Below, one piece after another: positions 26,560 to 36,513 of a DNA stretch of 64,000 bases. Below the pieces are notes generated by a model. It ran no database searches. It was not told the origin of the DNA and worked only from the letters and a program-made list of their open reading frames with translations. This DNA is from Flavobacterium johnsoniae (GTDB taxonomy: Bacteria; Bacteroidota; Bacteroidia; Flavobacteriales; Flavobacteriaceae). The DNA is taken from the NCBI RefSeq assembly GCF_030388325.1, contig NZ_CP103794.1:806001-870000 (forward strand), written 5' to 3'. How positions within the stretch are numbered: the stretch's first letter is position 1; every line of letters begins with the position of its first letter. Made by a program: the position numbers and the translations under genes.

Positions 26560-29500
26560 TTAAAAGAGTACCTTTTTAGAACTAACATTTCCATTTTCTA
26601 AAATTATTTTCGCAAATAATACCTGATTTGAAATGCCTAAATTTTCAATAGATATTCTTTTGTTTTCAATTGTATCATTTTTGTACAATTGATTTCCTAA
26701 AACATCATAAATCCTAACTTCTTTAAGATTTTCATTTGTAGATTCTATCGAAATAATATGCTTTCTCACAGAAACAAAAACTTTTTCCGAGTTACTGAAC
26801 CAGTCTTCATTTTTAAGTATTTGATCAGTAAAAACAATCGTAAAACGATCATTAACTATTCCGCTTTCAGATTCAAATTGATAGGAATCTTCACTTAAAT
26901 TATGAAGTTTATTTAAAAGTCGATCTTTTAAGAAAATACTTTTTCCATTAAAAAAACTGTCTTGATGATCTATTTCTAGAATTAAAGAACTTTTGTTTGC
27001 CAATTTATATCCTAAAACAATCGAATCATTTTCGGTAAACGGTAACTCTCGACCTTGAATTACAAGCTTTGTATTCTCTTCAACAAGACTATAAAAATCC
27101 ATCTTTGGATTGGAATTAAGCGTTTCTGCATCGTAAATAGCATCTAGATTATTTGATGCTCCGTGAGCATAACCAAGCAAAATTTGTTTAAATACTCCTT
27201 CTTGACTTTTAAGGTTCAGCCAAAAACGATGTTTTTCACTTTTACTTTTTGTTGCTTCACTTTTAGAAGGCTTAAAAAAAGAACTGTTACTGCCCAAAAT
27301 CCGCATACTGTTATTAAATTCAAGATTACCTGCTAAGTTTGTTCTTAAAATGAAGGCTTGACCTGAAGCAATTGTTCCGTCTGGCGCTGAATCACTTACT
27401 CCCGAACTTAATGCAGAACTCGTACCAACACCTCCTAATAGGTTATAAACTGCAAAATCATCGTTAGAATAATAATTATTTAAAGGAGGTGTATTGTGTG
27501 TCCAGAAACATAAGACGCTTTTAATTTTTGGCAAATTAATTTTTATGAAAGTATCAGCATCGATAGCACTTGGATACGGATTACCAATAAGATACGATTT
27601 ATTTGGAAATTGGAGATCAACGTAAATTTTACCATTATTTGGAACTCCTTTAAAAACTCCTTCAAATATTGATCTTTCTGAAACCGAATAACTCTGCGGC
27701 GCCCTAATACTGTAACCTTGTCCTGGATTCATTGTCATTTCACCATGTAAACTTACATTCCAACTCGTAATCGGATCGTACCAATAATATTTATCTAAAA
27801 GTGTTTCTGGCGAAAAATCAAACATTTTCTGATCTTTAACTGGCGAAGACCAATAGGTAACATCATATCTTATAACCGGATTTGTTTTTCTCTTCAAATG
27901 AATAATTCCAGTATTAATCATGTCATCATCAGATTGGTACAAACTAGCCGAATCTTCCAAAACCAACGTTCCAAAACCAGTATAGGAAAACTCAACATTT
28001 AGCGTATTTTTTTCGAGAAGCGTTACAATTTTATCTTTAGCAATATAACATCCGCAGACATTGGCAGAAGTAAGATTTGGAAAACTTTCGTTAAAATAAA
28101 CATCTTTCCCTGCTGAAGGAAAACCAGCTGACCACGAATTTCCATTCCAAATTGTAGTGTTCACGCAAAGTTTCAAGCGCGCAATTCTATGTTTTGAAAT
28201 TCCAGATACAGAGTTAAAAATACCGCCTATCAATAATCTATAGTCTTCTGTAAAATTCATTGCGTTGAGCGTATTATTTAAAGGTGCAGAAAAGGAATCA
28301 TCAAAAGCTCCAGACGGCAATAATCTAATTAATCTCAATGCGGAAACATTTTTGTAAGTCCCTGAAAATGCTCCTCCAACTAAAATTCTATCATCTGGCT
28401 GAATTAAAATTGTACGAACATCTCCTTTACTAAAACCAGTTCCAGAATTAAATGTAGCATCTAAACTTCCATCAGTATTTAAACGGACAATTCTTTTTTG
28501 CGAAATTCCATCAAAAGTTAAAAATGATCCTCCAACAATTATTTTTTGATCGCTTTGTAAGGCAATTGAGTAAACATATTTATCAAAACCCTCTCTTATA
28601 TTAAAACCTAAATCAATTGTTCCATCAGAATTTAAACGAACTAATCCCGCAAAAGGCAATCCATTAAATGTTTTAAAATGACCACCAACAAGAATCTTTC
28701 CATCAGATTGCAATACGACAGATTCAACAATACCATCCGCACCAGAGCCGATATTAAAACTAGGATCTTTTAAACCATCTGGCAATAATCTTACAATTCT
28801 ATTTGCATTAATTGCAGATCCATTGTATTTTGAAAATGCTCCAGCAACTATTATTTTTTGATCAGATTGAATGGCTAATGTGTAAACCTGACCATTAAAA
28901 CCTTCTCCAGTTGAAAAAGAATAATCTATTTCTCCGTCTTGAAAAATCCTTGCAATTCTATTGTTTGTAATATCGTTGTATTTAGTAAAGCTTCCGCCAA
29001 TAATTATCTTCTGATCTTCTTGCAATACGGTTGTTTTAACCAAATTATTTGCTCCTGATTTTCCAGTATTAAAAGAAATATCATTAGCCCCATTTTCTAA
29101 AAGACAGTTAATTTTAGAAACTAAAGCTCCATTAAACTTTTTAAAATTACCTCCAACAATGGTTTTCTTGTTTGGAAGAGGTAAAATAGTCAAAACAGAA
29201 TTGTCAAAACCAATACCTGAAGACAAATAAGCAGCATCAAGTTCTCCGTCATTATTAATTTTTGCTAATCTTCCTTGATTGTGCGCATTAAAAACTGCAA
29301 AAGAACCAGCAACATACCAAGCAGTTTCTTCATCAAATTCTATAGCCAAAACTGAAGAAGAAGGCCCGGAACCGATATCAAAATCTGCTTTTAATGTACC
29401 GTCTGAATTAAGATAAATTAATCGATTTACTGGAGAAGTATTATAAAAACCTGTAAATGATCCTCCAACCATTATATCGCCAGATTGATTAATTTTAATT

Positions 29501-30423
29501 GCTTGTACTCCTTCTTTAGTAAAACCAGATCCTGTCAAAAAACTTTCATCTTGTGTTCCGTCTTCATTCAAACGAATTATTCTGTTGGCCGTATTTGAAT
29601 TATAGGTCGTGAAATTGCCTCCTAAAATAATTTTTCCATCTGTTTGTAACGCAATAGCATTTACATCATCATCAAAGCCAGTTCCTGTATTAAAACTTGC
29701 ATCGTAACTTCCATTATTATTTAATCGAATAATTCTATTTGCTGGCGTTCCATTAAAAAGGGTAAAATTTCCAGTTAGTATTATTTTTTCGTTTGGCAAA
29801 ACTTTTACCTGTGTAATATTGACCGAAGAGCCTGTATTGGTTAAAAAAGAAGAATCTAAAGCACCATTTGGAAGTAAGCGCGCCACACGATTTACAGTAG
29901 TCGAATTGTATTTGGTAAAACTGCCAACAATAATAATTTTTCCGTCTGATTGCAGCGCAATATCGTGGATAATTCCTGTAGTTGCTCCTATAGAAGTATT
30001 AAAACTACTATCGTAAGAGCCGTCTGGATTGAGGCGAATAATTCTTCCTGCACTAATTCCGTTGTAAGTTGTAAAACTTCCTCCAACAATAATTTTTCCA
30101 TCTGCTTGTAAATAGGACGAATAAACCTTTCCATTAAATCCAGTTCCGGTATTGAAACTTTCATCTATAGATCCGTCTGGATTTAAACGAGTAAGATAGG
30201 AAACAGGAATTCCGTTTAGTGTTACATATTCTCCCCCGACAATTAAATTTCCATCTCTTTGAATTTGAAGTGTTTGAACTGTGGCATTAAATCCGTCGCC
30301 AAACTCTCCGTTATCAATAGTGTTAAACGAATTGTCAACCTTACCTTGCTGAGCGAGAAGCAATGTTTCCACTGGAAGAAAGAACAAGATTAGCAAATAC
30401 AGTGCTTTTTTAATCAAAACCAT
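26560..30423 (-). CDS. T9SS type C surface protein with delta-60 (DUF5122) repeat propeller
   Basis: 1287 aa. Signal peptide (ending TLLLAQQ), then about 14 delta-60-type repeats of ~50 residues (~48-755). The repeat pattern is V..i.lQ.DgKIivGGsFt.yNg....ri.RLn.DGs.D.sFn.G.GF. Two beta-propellers of about seven blades are a plausible fold. The rest is the type C module shared by the cluster: VIRYDVTYWSSPV, LLDKYYWYDP, SIRAPQSYSV, LIGNPYPSAIDADTF. It ends in a type C signal (VLFAKIILENGNVSSKKVLF). Delta-60 repeats are common in large secreted bacterial proteins but have no defined ligand. Flanking terminators make it monocistronic. Confidence 0.9.
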   Translation of the reverse strand: MVLIKKALYLLILFFLPVETLLLAQQGKVDNSFNTIDNGEFGDGFNATVQTLQIQRDGNLIVGGEYVTLNGIPVSYLTRLNPDGSIDESFNTGTGFNGKVYSSYLQADGKIIVGGSFTTYNGISAGRIIRLNPDGSYDSSFNTSIGATTGIIHDIALQSDGKIIIVGSFTKYNSTTVNRVARLLPNGALDSSFLTNTGSSVNITQVKVLPNEKIILTGNFTLFNGTPANRIIRLNNNGSYDASFNTGTGFDDDVNAIALQTDGKIILGGNFTTYNSNTANRIIRLNEDGTQDESFLTGSGFTKEGVQAIKINQSGDIMVGGSFTGFYNTSPVNRLIYLNSDGTLKADFDIGSGPSSSVLAIEFDEETAWYVAGSFAVFNAHNQGRLAKINNDGELDAAYLSSGIGFDNSVLTILPLPNKKTIVGGNFKKFNGALVSKINCLLENGANDISFNTGKSGANNLVKTTVLQEDQKIIIGGSFTKYNDITNNRIARIFQDGEIDYSFSTGEGFNGQVYTLAIQSDQKIIVAGAFSKYNGSAINANRIVRLLPDGLKDPSFNIGSGADGIVESVVLQSDGKILVGGHFKTFNGLPFAGLVRLNSDGTIDLGFNIREGFDKYVYSIALQSDQKIIVGGSFLTFDGISQKRIVRLNTDGSLDATFNSGTGFSKGDVRTILIQPDDRILVGGAFSGTYKNVSALRLIRLLPSGAFDDSFSAPLNNTLNAMNFTEDYRLLIGGIFNSVSGISKHRIARLKLCVNTTIWNGNSWSAGFPSAGKDVYFNESFPNLTSANVCGCYIAKDKIVTLLEKNTLNVEFSYTGFGTLVLEDSASLYQSDDDMINTGIIHLKRKTNPVIRYDVTYWSSPVKDQKMFDFSPETLLDKYYWYDPITSWNVSLHGEMTMNPGQGYSIRAPQSYSVSERSIFEGVFKGVPNNGKIYVDLQFPNKSYLIGNPYPSAIDADTFIKINLPKIKSVLCFWTHNTPPLNNYYSNDDFAVYNLLGGVGTSSALSSGVSDSAPDGTIASGQAFILRTNLAGNLEFNNSMRILGSNSSFFKPSKSEATKSKSEKHRFWLNLKSQEGVFKQILLGYAHGASNNLDAIYDAETLNSNPKMDFYSLVEENTKLVIQGRELPFTENDSIVLGYKLANKSSLILEIDHQDSFFNGKSIFLKDRLLNKLHNLSEDSYQFESESGIVNDRFTIVFTDQILKNEDWFSNSEKVFVSVRKHIISIESTNENLKEVRIYDVLGNQLYKNDTIENKRISIENLGISNQVLFAKIILENGNVSSKKVLF
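28160..30285 (-). repeat. About 14 tandem delta-60 repeats (~150 bp each)
   Basis: Successive units each contain a variant of DGKIIVGGSFTxYN followed by RLNxDGSxDxSFN and GTGF. Copies 6, 7, 13 and 14 are the most divergent. Confidence 0.85.
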
Positions 30424-30515
30424 ATAATTAAAGTTAAATCATGAAAGAATTAACCTAAATTATAAAGGCAAAACCAGTAGCACAATACCTAGATTTAGGG
30501 ATTTTTGAAATAAAA

Positions 30516-30541
30516 AAGCCCATCTTTTTCAAGATGGGCTT
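30516..30541 (-). terminator. Terminator of the lectin-domain type C gene
   Basis: Perfect stem AAGCCCATCTT / AAGATGGGCTT with a 4-nt loop. On the minus strand it is followed by TTTTTT. Confidence 0.9.
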
Positions 30542-30562
30542 ACAAAATATATTTCTTTTCAA

Positions 30563-31930
30563 TTATAAGTTAGAATAGACAACTTTTTTTGTTACTGTAT
30601 GTCCGTTTTCCAAAGTTATTTTTACCAATAAAACTTGATCAGCTGAATTTAGATTTGAAATCAATAATTCTGATGAATTAACATTGTCTTTATTGTATAA
30701 CAACTGCGCTCCGATATTATAAATATTGACAGTTTTTATCGCTTCTTTTGAAGAAGAGATTTTTACAACTTTATTTTTCAAAGAAACAACCACACTATTT
30801 TCTAAATCTTCAAACTCTCCTGTTCCTAAAGTTTTAGAAGTGTAACGAAGATTGAAACGATTTGTAAATGTCCCGATTGCTGTAGTAAATTTATAATTTT
30901 CCGTACGAAGGTTTACTATTTTCGCTGTCAGTAAATCTTCTAAATAAACTTCCTGAGTATCAAAAAATCCGTCTGCGTGGTCAATTGCGATAGTGTATTC
31001 TCCAGCAGTTGCCACTTTGTAACCCATTGGAACAATATCTCGATTATCGAAAGGCAATGCGCGACCTTGAATAGTCATATTGTTAGATTCATTGATGCTG
31101 TAAAAATCAGCGCTAATGTTAGAACCTAAAGTAGTGGCATCAAAATTAATGTCAAAACTATTAGTAGCTCCTTCTATATATCCAACTAAAATCTGTTTGA
31201 ATGCTCCTAAATCATTTGAGAAATTAAGCCACAAACGATTTCTTTCAATTTCGCCTGAATCTTCTGATCCGTCAATTTTGTAGAACTGCGAATTATTAGC
31301 GGTTCTACGCATTGAATTGGTAAAATTAAGTGTTCCTGTTTTTGGTTTAGCTAAGAATCCTTGCCCAGCTGCAATATATCCTTGAAAAGGTTGTCCGTTA
31401 AGATTTGCTCCCGAACTTGTGTCTGTACCTCCTGTAAGATTAAATGCTGCGAAATCGGCATTGTTATAATAGTATTTCCCATCTGCAGGGTTTAATACTG
31501 GTGATGAATTATGCGTCCAAAAATAAAGTGTTCCTAAGTTTGTATTTCCATTTATCAAAGCAGCTGCACTAATTGCGGAAGGATAAGGATTACCTACTAA
31601 ATTGTATCTATCTTGTACTACAGTAGGAGCAATGTTACCATTGTTCGGAACACCTACAAATACTCCAGTAAATGGAGCAGGTGTGTCCGCATCAAAAGGC
31701 TGTGGAGCTCTTATGTTGTAGCCTTTTCCAACTTCCATCGGCATTGTTCCGTTAAGGCTGATGGTCCAAGTTGAATTAGGATCATACCAATAATATTTAT
31801 CAAGCAGGGTAAGAGGAGATAAAGTGGCCATTGTAAAAGCTGAATTTGTAACAGGCATTGACCAATATGTCGCATCATAACGTCTTACAGAAGTTGTTCT
31901 TTCATAATTAATATCTCCAGAATTTGCAAC
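30563..31930 (-). repeat. Type C module, minus-strand copy of an inverted pair
   Basis: Encodes the last ~455 residues of the 30563-35350 gene. Its product is nearly the same as that of 39240-40596 on the plus strand (e.g. DFYSINESNNMTIQGRALPF and AIDHADGFFDTQEVYLEDL in both), with many synonymous base differences. Confidence 0.8.
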
Positions 31931-34900
31931 ATTTGTTGTTTGCATCAAACTTGAACCGCTTCTAAATGTTAATTGCCCATTTGTAGTTACTGCATTAGTG
32001 ATTACCAATGTTACACCACTTGCAACAATAACATTTACACCTGGATTTACTGTTAACGAACAACCGTTAACAACTGGCGTACCAGCTGGGAAAGGTGTAC
32101 CTCCATTTGCAGCAATAACGATTCTTTTTGTACTAGTTGGAGCACCTCCAACCCAACTTACACCATCCCAAGTACTTGTTGAATTATCGTTAATTGCTTG
32201 TGGTGCAGTAGCAACAGAAACACATGTTGTTGCAGTTTGAACAGTAAATGTATAATTTCCAGCTGCCAGACCTGTTACATCATAAGGCGTTCCAGAACCT
32301 GTTAGAGTTGCCGTAGCTTGTCCTGTCTGATTAATTGTCCACGCACCTGATGGAAGATTTCCTAATCTGATTGTTCCTGTTGCATTTACGCAATCAATAT
32401 CAGTAAAAGATACTATACTTGGAGTTGCTTCAATTTGATTTACAGTAATCGTTGCCGTTCCTGTCATATCTGCAGCATTAGCACTACAGTTTGCATCGCT
32501 TAAGGCTGTAACCGTGTAATTTGTATTACTTGTTGGACTAACACTAAATGTATATGGACTTGCAGTAATATTTGTAATATTTGTAGATGTTGAGCCATTA
32601 GATCGCGTTAAACTCCATGGTCCTGTTCCTGTTAAAGTTACAGAAACTGTTGCACTTTGACCATTACAGATTGTTGTAGAGCCAGTAACATTTGAAGTTG
32701 GCCTTGGATTAACTCTAATAAATACAACTGGCGAAGTACTTGTACATCCGTTTGAAGTCACAATTCTTCGGAAATAGGTGCTCTGAGTTAGAATTCCTGG
32801 TGAATAACTTTGAACATTACTACTCGTTATAGCTGTAAAACTTCCTGAAGCTCCTGTTGTACTCCTTTCCCATTGATAAGTGTATCCTCCAGGTCCTGTT
32901 GGAGCACTTCCCGTAATAGTTCCCGCATCTGAACCTTCACAAACTGGCTGAGAATAAGACGCTGAACCTCTATAATATTTACCGGTTCCAGGACAAGGAT
33001 CTCCAAAAGTAGCATTATTCGCCGTAAAAGTTACTGTATTTGATCTTCCTAAAATGTTTGTTTCTGTTACAGATTGACTTGTAGCAGAATGACAAGTCGA
33101 ACCAATAGCATATGTACCACAACCACCACTTGGCAAACCATAACTAGCAAAAGTAACTGTGTTAAAATAAGTTCCAGCTGGAGCAGTAAAAGAAACTAGA
33201 TTATTTTCATTTGCCCCTGCGCAAACTGATCCTGATGTACCATTATTATAAGTTAAGACATTATTTCCAATACCTACTCTAATAGTACCTCCTGTAGTTG
33301 CTACAGTACAAGAATTACCTGTTGTTGTTACAGAATAAGTATAGACATCAATTACTGTTGGTGTACCGCTAATTGTTAAAACATTGCCAGTAACCGAAAA
33401 AGTTACCCCAGGAGGAAGATTAGTGACAGTTGCTCCCGTTGCACCACCTCCCAATGTCATTGTAATCGCAGTCATTGCACTGTTTTGACAAACAATTCGA
33501 TCTGCTCCTGCAGTAATAGTATGAACAGGATTTACTGTTATTGTAGCAGTTGCACTATTTGCAGAAGTACATGTTCCGCTTGTAACAATTGCTCTATAAT
33601 AAGTTGTAGTAGCCAAATTGGTCACTAATAAAGATGTAGTAGTATTTGAAATATTGGTAACAGATGAGGCAAATGTACTCGATGGAGAAGATTGCCATCT
33701 TGTAACAGATCCAGTATGTCCACTTAAAGTTAAAGTCGTACTATTTGTCGCTGAACAATATGTAGCACTTCCTGCAATACTCCCTCCAACAGAAGTTGGA
33801 TCTATTGTAATTACAGCATTTCCGCTCATGTTTAAAGCACAATTATTTGTATTTGTAGCTACTACTGTATAGGTACCTGCCGCTGTTCTATTTCCAAAAG
33901 AAATTGCAGCTCCAGTTCCTGCAACTGGAGAGCCACTATCAGCACCATTAAATTTTAATTGATAACTCACTCCCGAAGTCGAATTATTCAAACCAACCGC
34001 AACTCCCGTACCACCTGAACAATATGCTCCTCCTCCCGTTACAGTATAAACTGTTGGAGCGGCAATTAAATTAACATATGTACTAGAAGGAGTTCCTGCA
34101 CAACCATTCGCAGAAGTTGCCACTACTGTTACTTCTTGGATTCCTGTTAATGTAGAGGCAAAAGTTACCGTTGGATTTTTAATAGTTGTTGATGAAAATG
34201 TTGCTCCTGGAGATGTACTCGACCAAGAATAGGTTACACCAGTTGCAGGAACATTATCTACGTCTAATTGAACTGGAGTACCCGCACATACAGAGCCTAA
34301 GGTCGTAAAACTTCCTTTAGGTACTGTTGTTGCAATTGGTGCCACTTGAGAACTTGGAATCAAAACAATATTATCAACAATAGATCCAAGGGTTGTTGTT
34401 GACAAAGTGTTATAAAGTTCGACATATATAACAGATGTAGTTGGAGTAAATGTAAGCGCACCCGTAAAAGCAGTATTAGTAGTATTACTAGTCGTATAAC
34501 TTACTGATGGGGTAGCTGCTCCACCCAATATTCTAGCGGTAACTCCAACAGTAGCCTGAGAACCTGGTCTTCTGGCATAAATAAAGCTTAAGTTATAAGA
34601 AACACCAGGAATAACTGTTACTGGTTGTCTTAACGATGCTTCTGAATCTAATTCTGCGGTATTATTAGGGCTACCATTACTAAAATAAAGCCCCTCAGTT
34701 AAAACCTCAGTGTATGCCGTTCCTCCCGCTGTTGCCGCAGACCAATCAGTTGATCCATTATTAAAATTACCATTTTTGATTAAATTTGTTGCGCAAGTTA
34801 CTGTACCATTAAATTGAAAGCTATCAATTCCATAGGTTCTTCCATTATTACTAGCACCCCAAGCATATATTCTAAAAGTAACAGGACCGCCGATATTCTG

Positions 34901-35350
34901 AAACGCAGTCCCCAATGTTATTGTTCCTGAAGCACCAGTTCCTAGAGTACTTCCATAGTTATCAATACTAGATCTTACGGCAAAATTATCTACTGGATTA
35001 CTTCCTCCTCCAGCAACTCCTACATATTGAAAACTAGTTAAATTTATTACAGAACTGCTATTTGGAGTTAAAGTAAATTCAAAATAATCGTTTGCATTCA
35101 TACTATTTGCAAGGTTTGACTGAGTCCAATTGTTTGCCGTGTAAACACCATTCGCATTTACACCATTAATTCCATCACCTCTACCAATACCAGACACAGT
35201 GATATTAGCATGCTTAACATCATTTGTTGTGTAAGGGTTTGAAAGATTGGGGTTATTAGTTGTTATAGCATTACTCCAAATAGACTGCCCAAAACTTGCA
35301 GTATGCAAAAAAATGAAGAATAAAAACGAGTAAAGTAATTTTCTCATCAT
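30563..35350 (-). CDS. T9SS type C surface protein with Ig-like and SUEL-lectin-like domains
   Basis: 1595 aa, the largest gene here. Signal peptide (ending TASFGQ), then a beta-rich N-terminal domain. A galactose-binding-like segment follows (LIKNGNFNNGSTDWSAAT to VDNIVLIPSS), then several Ig-like/PKD-like domains rich in Thr and Ser. At ~705-803 lies a domain that resembles SUEL-type (galactose/rhamnose-binding) lectins: FASYGLPSGGCGTY, CHSATSQSV, NNATFGDPCPGTGKYY and a final Cys. Two more Ig-like domains precede the shared type C module (RRYDATYWSMPV onward), which ends VTKKVVYSNL. Two putative carbohydrate-binding parts suggest a glycan-binding surface adhesin; this is inference. Confidence 0.9.
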   Translation of the reverse strand: MMRKLLYSFLFFIFLHTASFGQSIWSNAITTNNPNLSNPYTTNDVKHANITVSGIGRGDGINGVNANGVYTANNWTQSNLANSMNANDYFEFTLTPNSSSVINLTSFQYVGVAGGGSNPVDNFAVRSSIDNYGSTLGTGASGTITLGTAFQNIGGPVTFRIYAWGASNNGRTYGIDSFQFNGTVTCATNLIKNGNFNNGSTDWSAATAGGTAYTEVLTEGLYFSNGSPNNTAELDSEASLRQPVTVIPGVSYNLSFIYARRPGSQATVGVTARILGGAATPSVSYTTSNTTNTAFTGALTFTPTTSVIYVELYNTLSTTTLGSIVDNIVLIPSSQVAPIATTVPKGSFTTLGSVCAGTPVQLDVDNVPATGVTYSWSSTSPGATFSSTTIKNPTVTFASTLTGIQEVTVVATSANGCAGTPSSTYVNLIAAPTVYTVTGGGAYCSGGTGVAVGLNNSTSGVSYQLKFNGADSGSPVAGTGAAISFGNRTAAGTYTVVATNTNNCALNMSGNAVITIDPTSVGGSIAGSATYCSATNSTTLTLSGHTGSVTRWQSSPSSTFASSVTNISNTTTSLLVTNLATTTYYRAIVTSGTCTSANSATATITVNPVHTITAGADRIVCQNSAMTAITMTLGGGATGATVTNLPPGVTFSVTGNVLTISGTPTVIDVYTYSVTTTGNSCTVATTGGTIRVGIGNNVLTYNNGTSGSVCAGANENNLVSFTAPAGTYFNTVTFASYGLPSGGCGTYAIGSTCHSATSQSVTETNILGRSNTVTFTANNATFGDPCPGTGKYYRGSASYSQPVCEGSDAGTITGSAPTGPGGYTYQWERSTTGASGSFTAITSSNVQSYSPGILTQSTYFRRIVTSNGCTSTSPVVFIRVNPRPTSNVTGSTTICNGQSATVSVTLTGTGPWSLTRSNGSTSTNITNITASPYTFSVSPTSNTNYTVTALSDANCSANAADMTGTATITVNQIEATPSIVSFTDIDCVNATGTIRLGNLPSGAWTINQTGQATATLTGSGTPYDVTGLAAGNYTFTVQTATTCVSVATAPQAINDNSTSTWDGVSWVGGAPTSTKRIVIAANGGTPFPAGTPVVNGCSLTVNPGVNVIVASGVTLVITNAVTTNGQLTFRSGSSLMQTTNVANSGDINYERTTSVRRYDATYWSMPVTNSAFTMATLSPLTLLDKYYWYDPNSTWTISLNGTMPMEVGKGYNIRAPQPFDADTPAPFTGVFVGVPNNGNIAPTVVQDRYNLVGNPYPSAISAAALINGNTNLGTLYFWTHNSSPVLNPADGKYYYNNADFAAFNLTGGTDTSSGANLNGQPFQGYIAAGQGFLAKPKTGTLNFTNSMRRTANNSQFYKIDGSEDSGEIERNRLWLNFSNDLGAFKQILVGYIEGATNSFDINFDATTLGSNISADFYSINESNNMTIQGRALPFDNRDIVPMGYKVATAGEYTIAIDHADGFFDTQEVYLEDLLTAKIVNLRTENYKFTTAIGTFTNRFNLRYTSKTLGTGEFEDLENSVVVSLKNKVVKISSSKEAIKTVNIYNIGAQLLYNKDNVNSSELLISNLNSADQVLLVKITLENGHTVTKKVVYSNL

Positions 35351-35631
35351 ATCAATGTGGTATTTATTTTAAATTTGTTTTTGGTTGCTAAAAAGCAAAA
35401 AGGGCATTTCTATTTAAAAACAAAAGATGCTGTTTTGTAAATTTTCAGTCCAATTTAAATGTTAAAATCCTGTTTTACAGCAAGATTATAAATCCGTTAA
35501 ATTATCGTACAAAAATATTGAAATTCGGCACATACACAACATTTTACAATGTTTCTTTTCTGTTAATATTAACAAATTTTAGAAGTTTTTTGTAAGTAAA
35601 TGCCCGTTTTTGAATTTAATCGTTAAAAAGC

Positions 35632-36114
35632 ATGAAAAACCCGACGAAATGCACTTTCACTATAAAAGAAGCTTTACAAAAATTAGAACACTTTTGTGCT
35701 TATCAGGAACGATGTCATGAAGAAGTTGTCTCTAAATTATACAGCTTAAAAATGACCTCAGATGAGATTGACACCATTATTGTAAAGCTTATTGAAGACA
35801 ACTTTCTAAACGAAACTCGTTTTGCTTGCAGTTTTGCTCGAGGAAAACATCGCATTAAGCATTGGGGAAAAATTAGAATTACAAATGAACTTAAAGCAAG
35901 ACAAATTTCTTCTGCTAATATCAATTTGGCTTTAAAAGAAATTTCTCCAGAAGAATATTTTGAAACTTTCGAAAATCTTTCAGAAAGATGTTGGAATAAT
36001 TTGTCAGAAACCAATGCTTTGAAAAAACGCAAAAAATTTTGCGATTATATGCTTCGAAGAGGTTATGAAAGTAATTTAGTTTATGAAAAAGTAAAAGAAT
36101 TAGAATTAGACTAA
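35632..36114 (+). CDS. recX: Regulatory protein RecX
   Basis: 160 aa, the normal length for RecX, an inhibitor or modulator of RecA filaments in the cytoplasm. It is built of three three-helix repeats. The N-terminal one reads ALQKLEHFCAYQERCHEEVVS, the middle one has FLNETRFACSFARGKHRIKHWGKIRI and the last has KFCDYMLRRGYESNLVYEKV. It is not next to recA but isolated between two very large, divergently oriented type C surface genes. The inverted modules flanking it mean that recombination could flip this gene with its surroundings. Confidence 0.92.
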   Translation: MKNPTKCTFTIKEALQKLEHFCAYQERCHEEVVSKLYSLKMTSDEIDTIIVKLIEDNFLNETRFACSFARGKHRIKHWGKIRITNELKARQISSANINLALKEISPEEYFETFENLSERCWNNLSETNALKKRKKFCDYMLRRGYESNLVYEKVKELELD

Positions 36115-36513
36115 TTACTTTAAAAAATCAAAAATGCAACCTTTTCACAATCACCATTTCTAACTTCAGATTGTGCTATAATCCACACAAAAACACCTCA
36201 CAACATTTAGTTGTAATTTATTCCAATTTTGATGATTTTATTGCTAAACTCGCGTTTTTTAGTCTAAAAAATCAAAATCGCACTTAAAAACGGGCTTTTT
36301 TTTACGATTATTCTTATAATATTTTTTAACATTTTATAAGAATATCCGCAAAATCTCATTTTTTTTCATGCATTTCGTCGAGTATTTTAACGATTCATCG
36401 AATATATAGAGGTATTGAAAACCCTCCCTATTTCTAGCTCGTAGATGTATATATCTTTGCTCCGACTGAAAAGTCCTATGCCAGCATAACAAACTGATAG
36501 AAAACATTTAAGC
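36115..36513. other. 399-bp intergenic region upstream of the beta-helix type C gene
   Basis: AT-rich, with no gene and no clear recX terminator. The last ~85 bp hold a putative promoter (36431-36459). A less AT-rich patch around 36416-36480 stands out from the rest. Confidence 0.5.
36431..36459 (+). promoter_or_regulatory. Putative promoter of the beta-helix type C gene
   Basis: TTTC at 36431-36434, a 17-bp spacer, then TATCTTTG at 36452-36459 (an exact TAnnTTTG). It lies ~55 bp upstream of the ATG. Confidence 0.45.
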
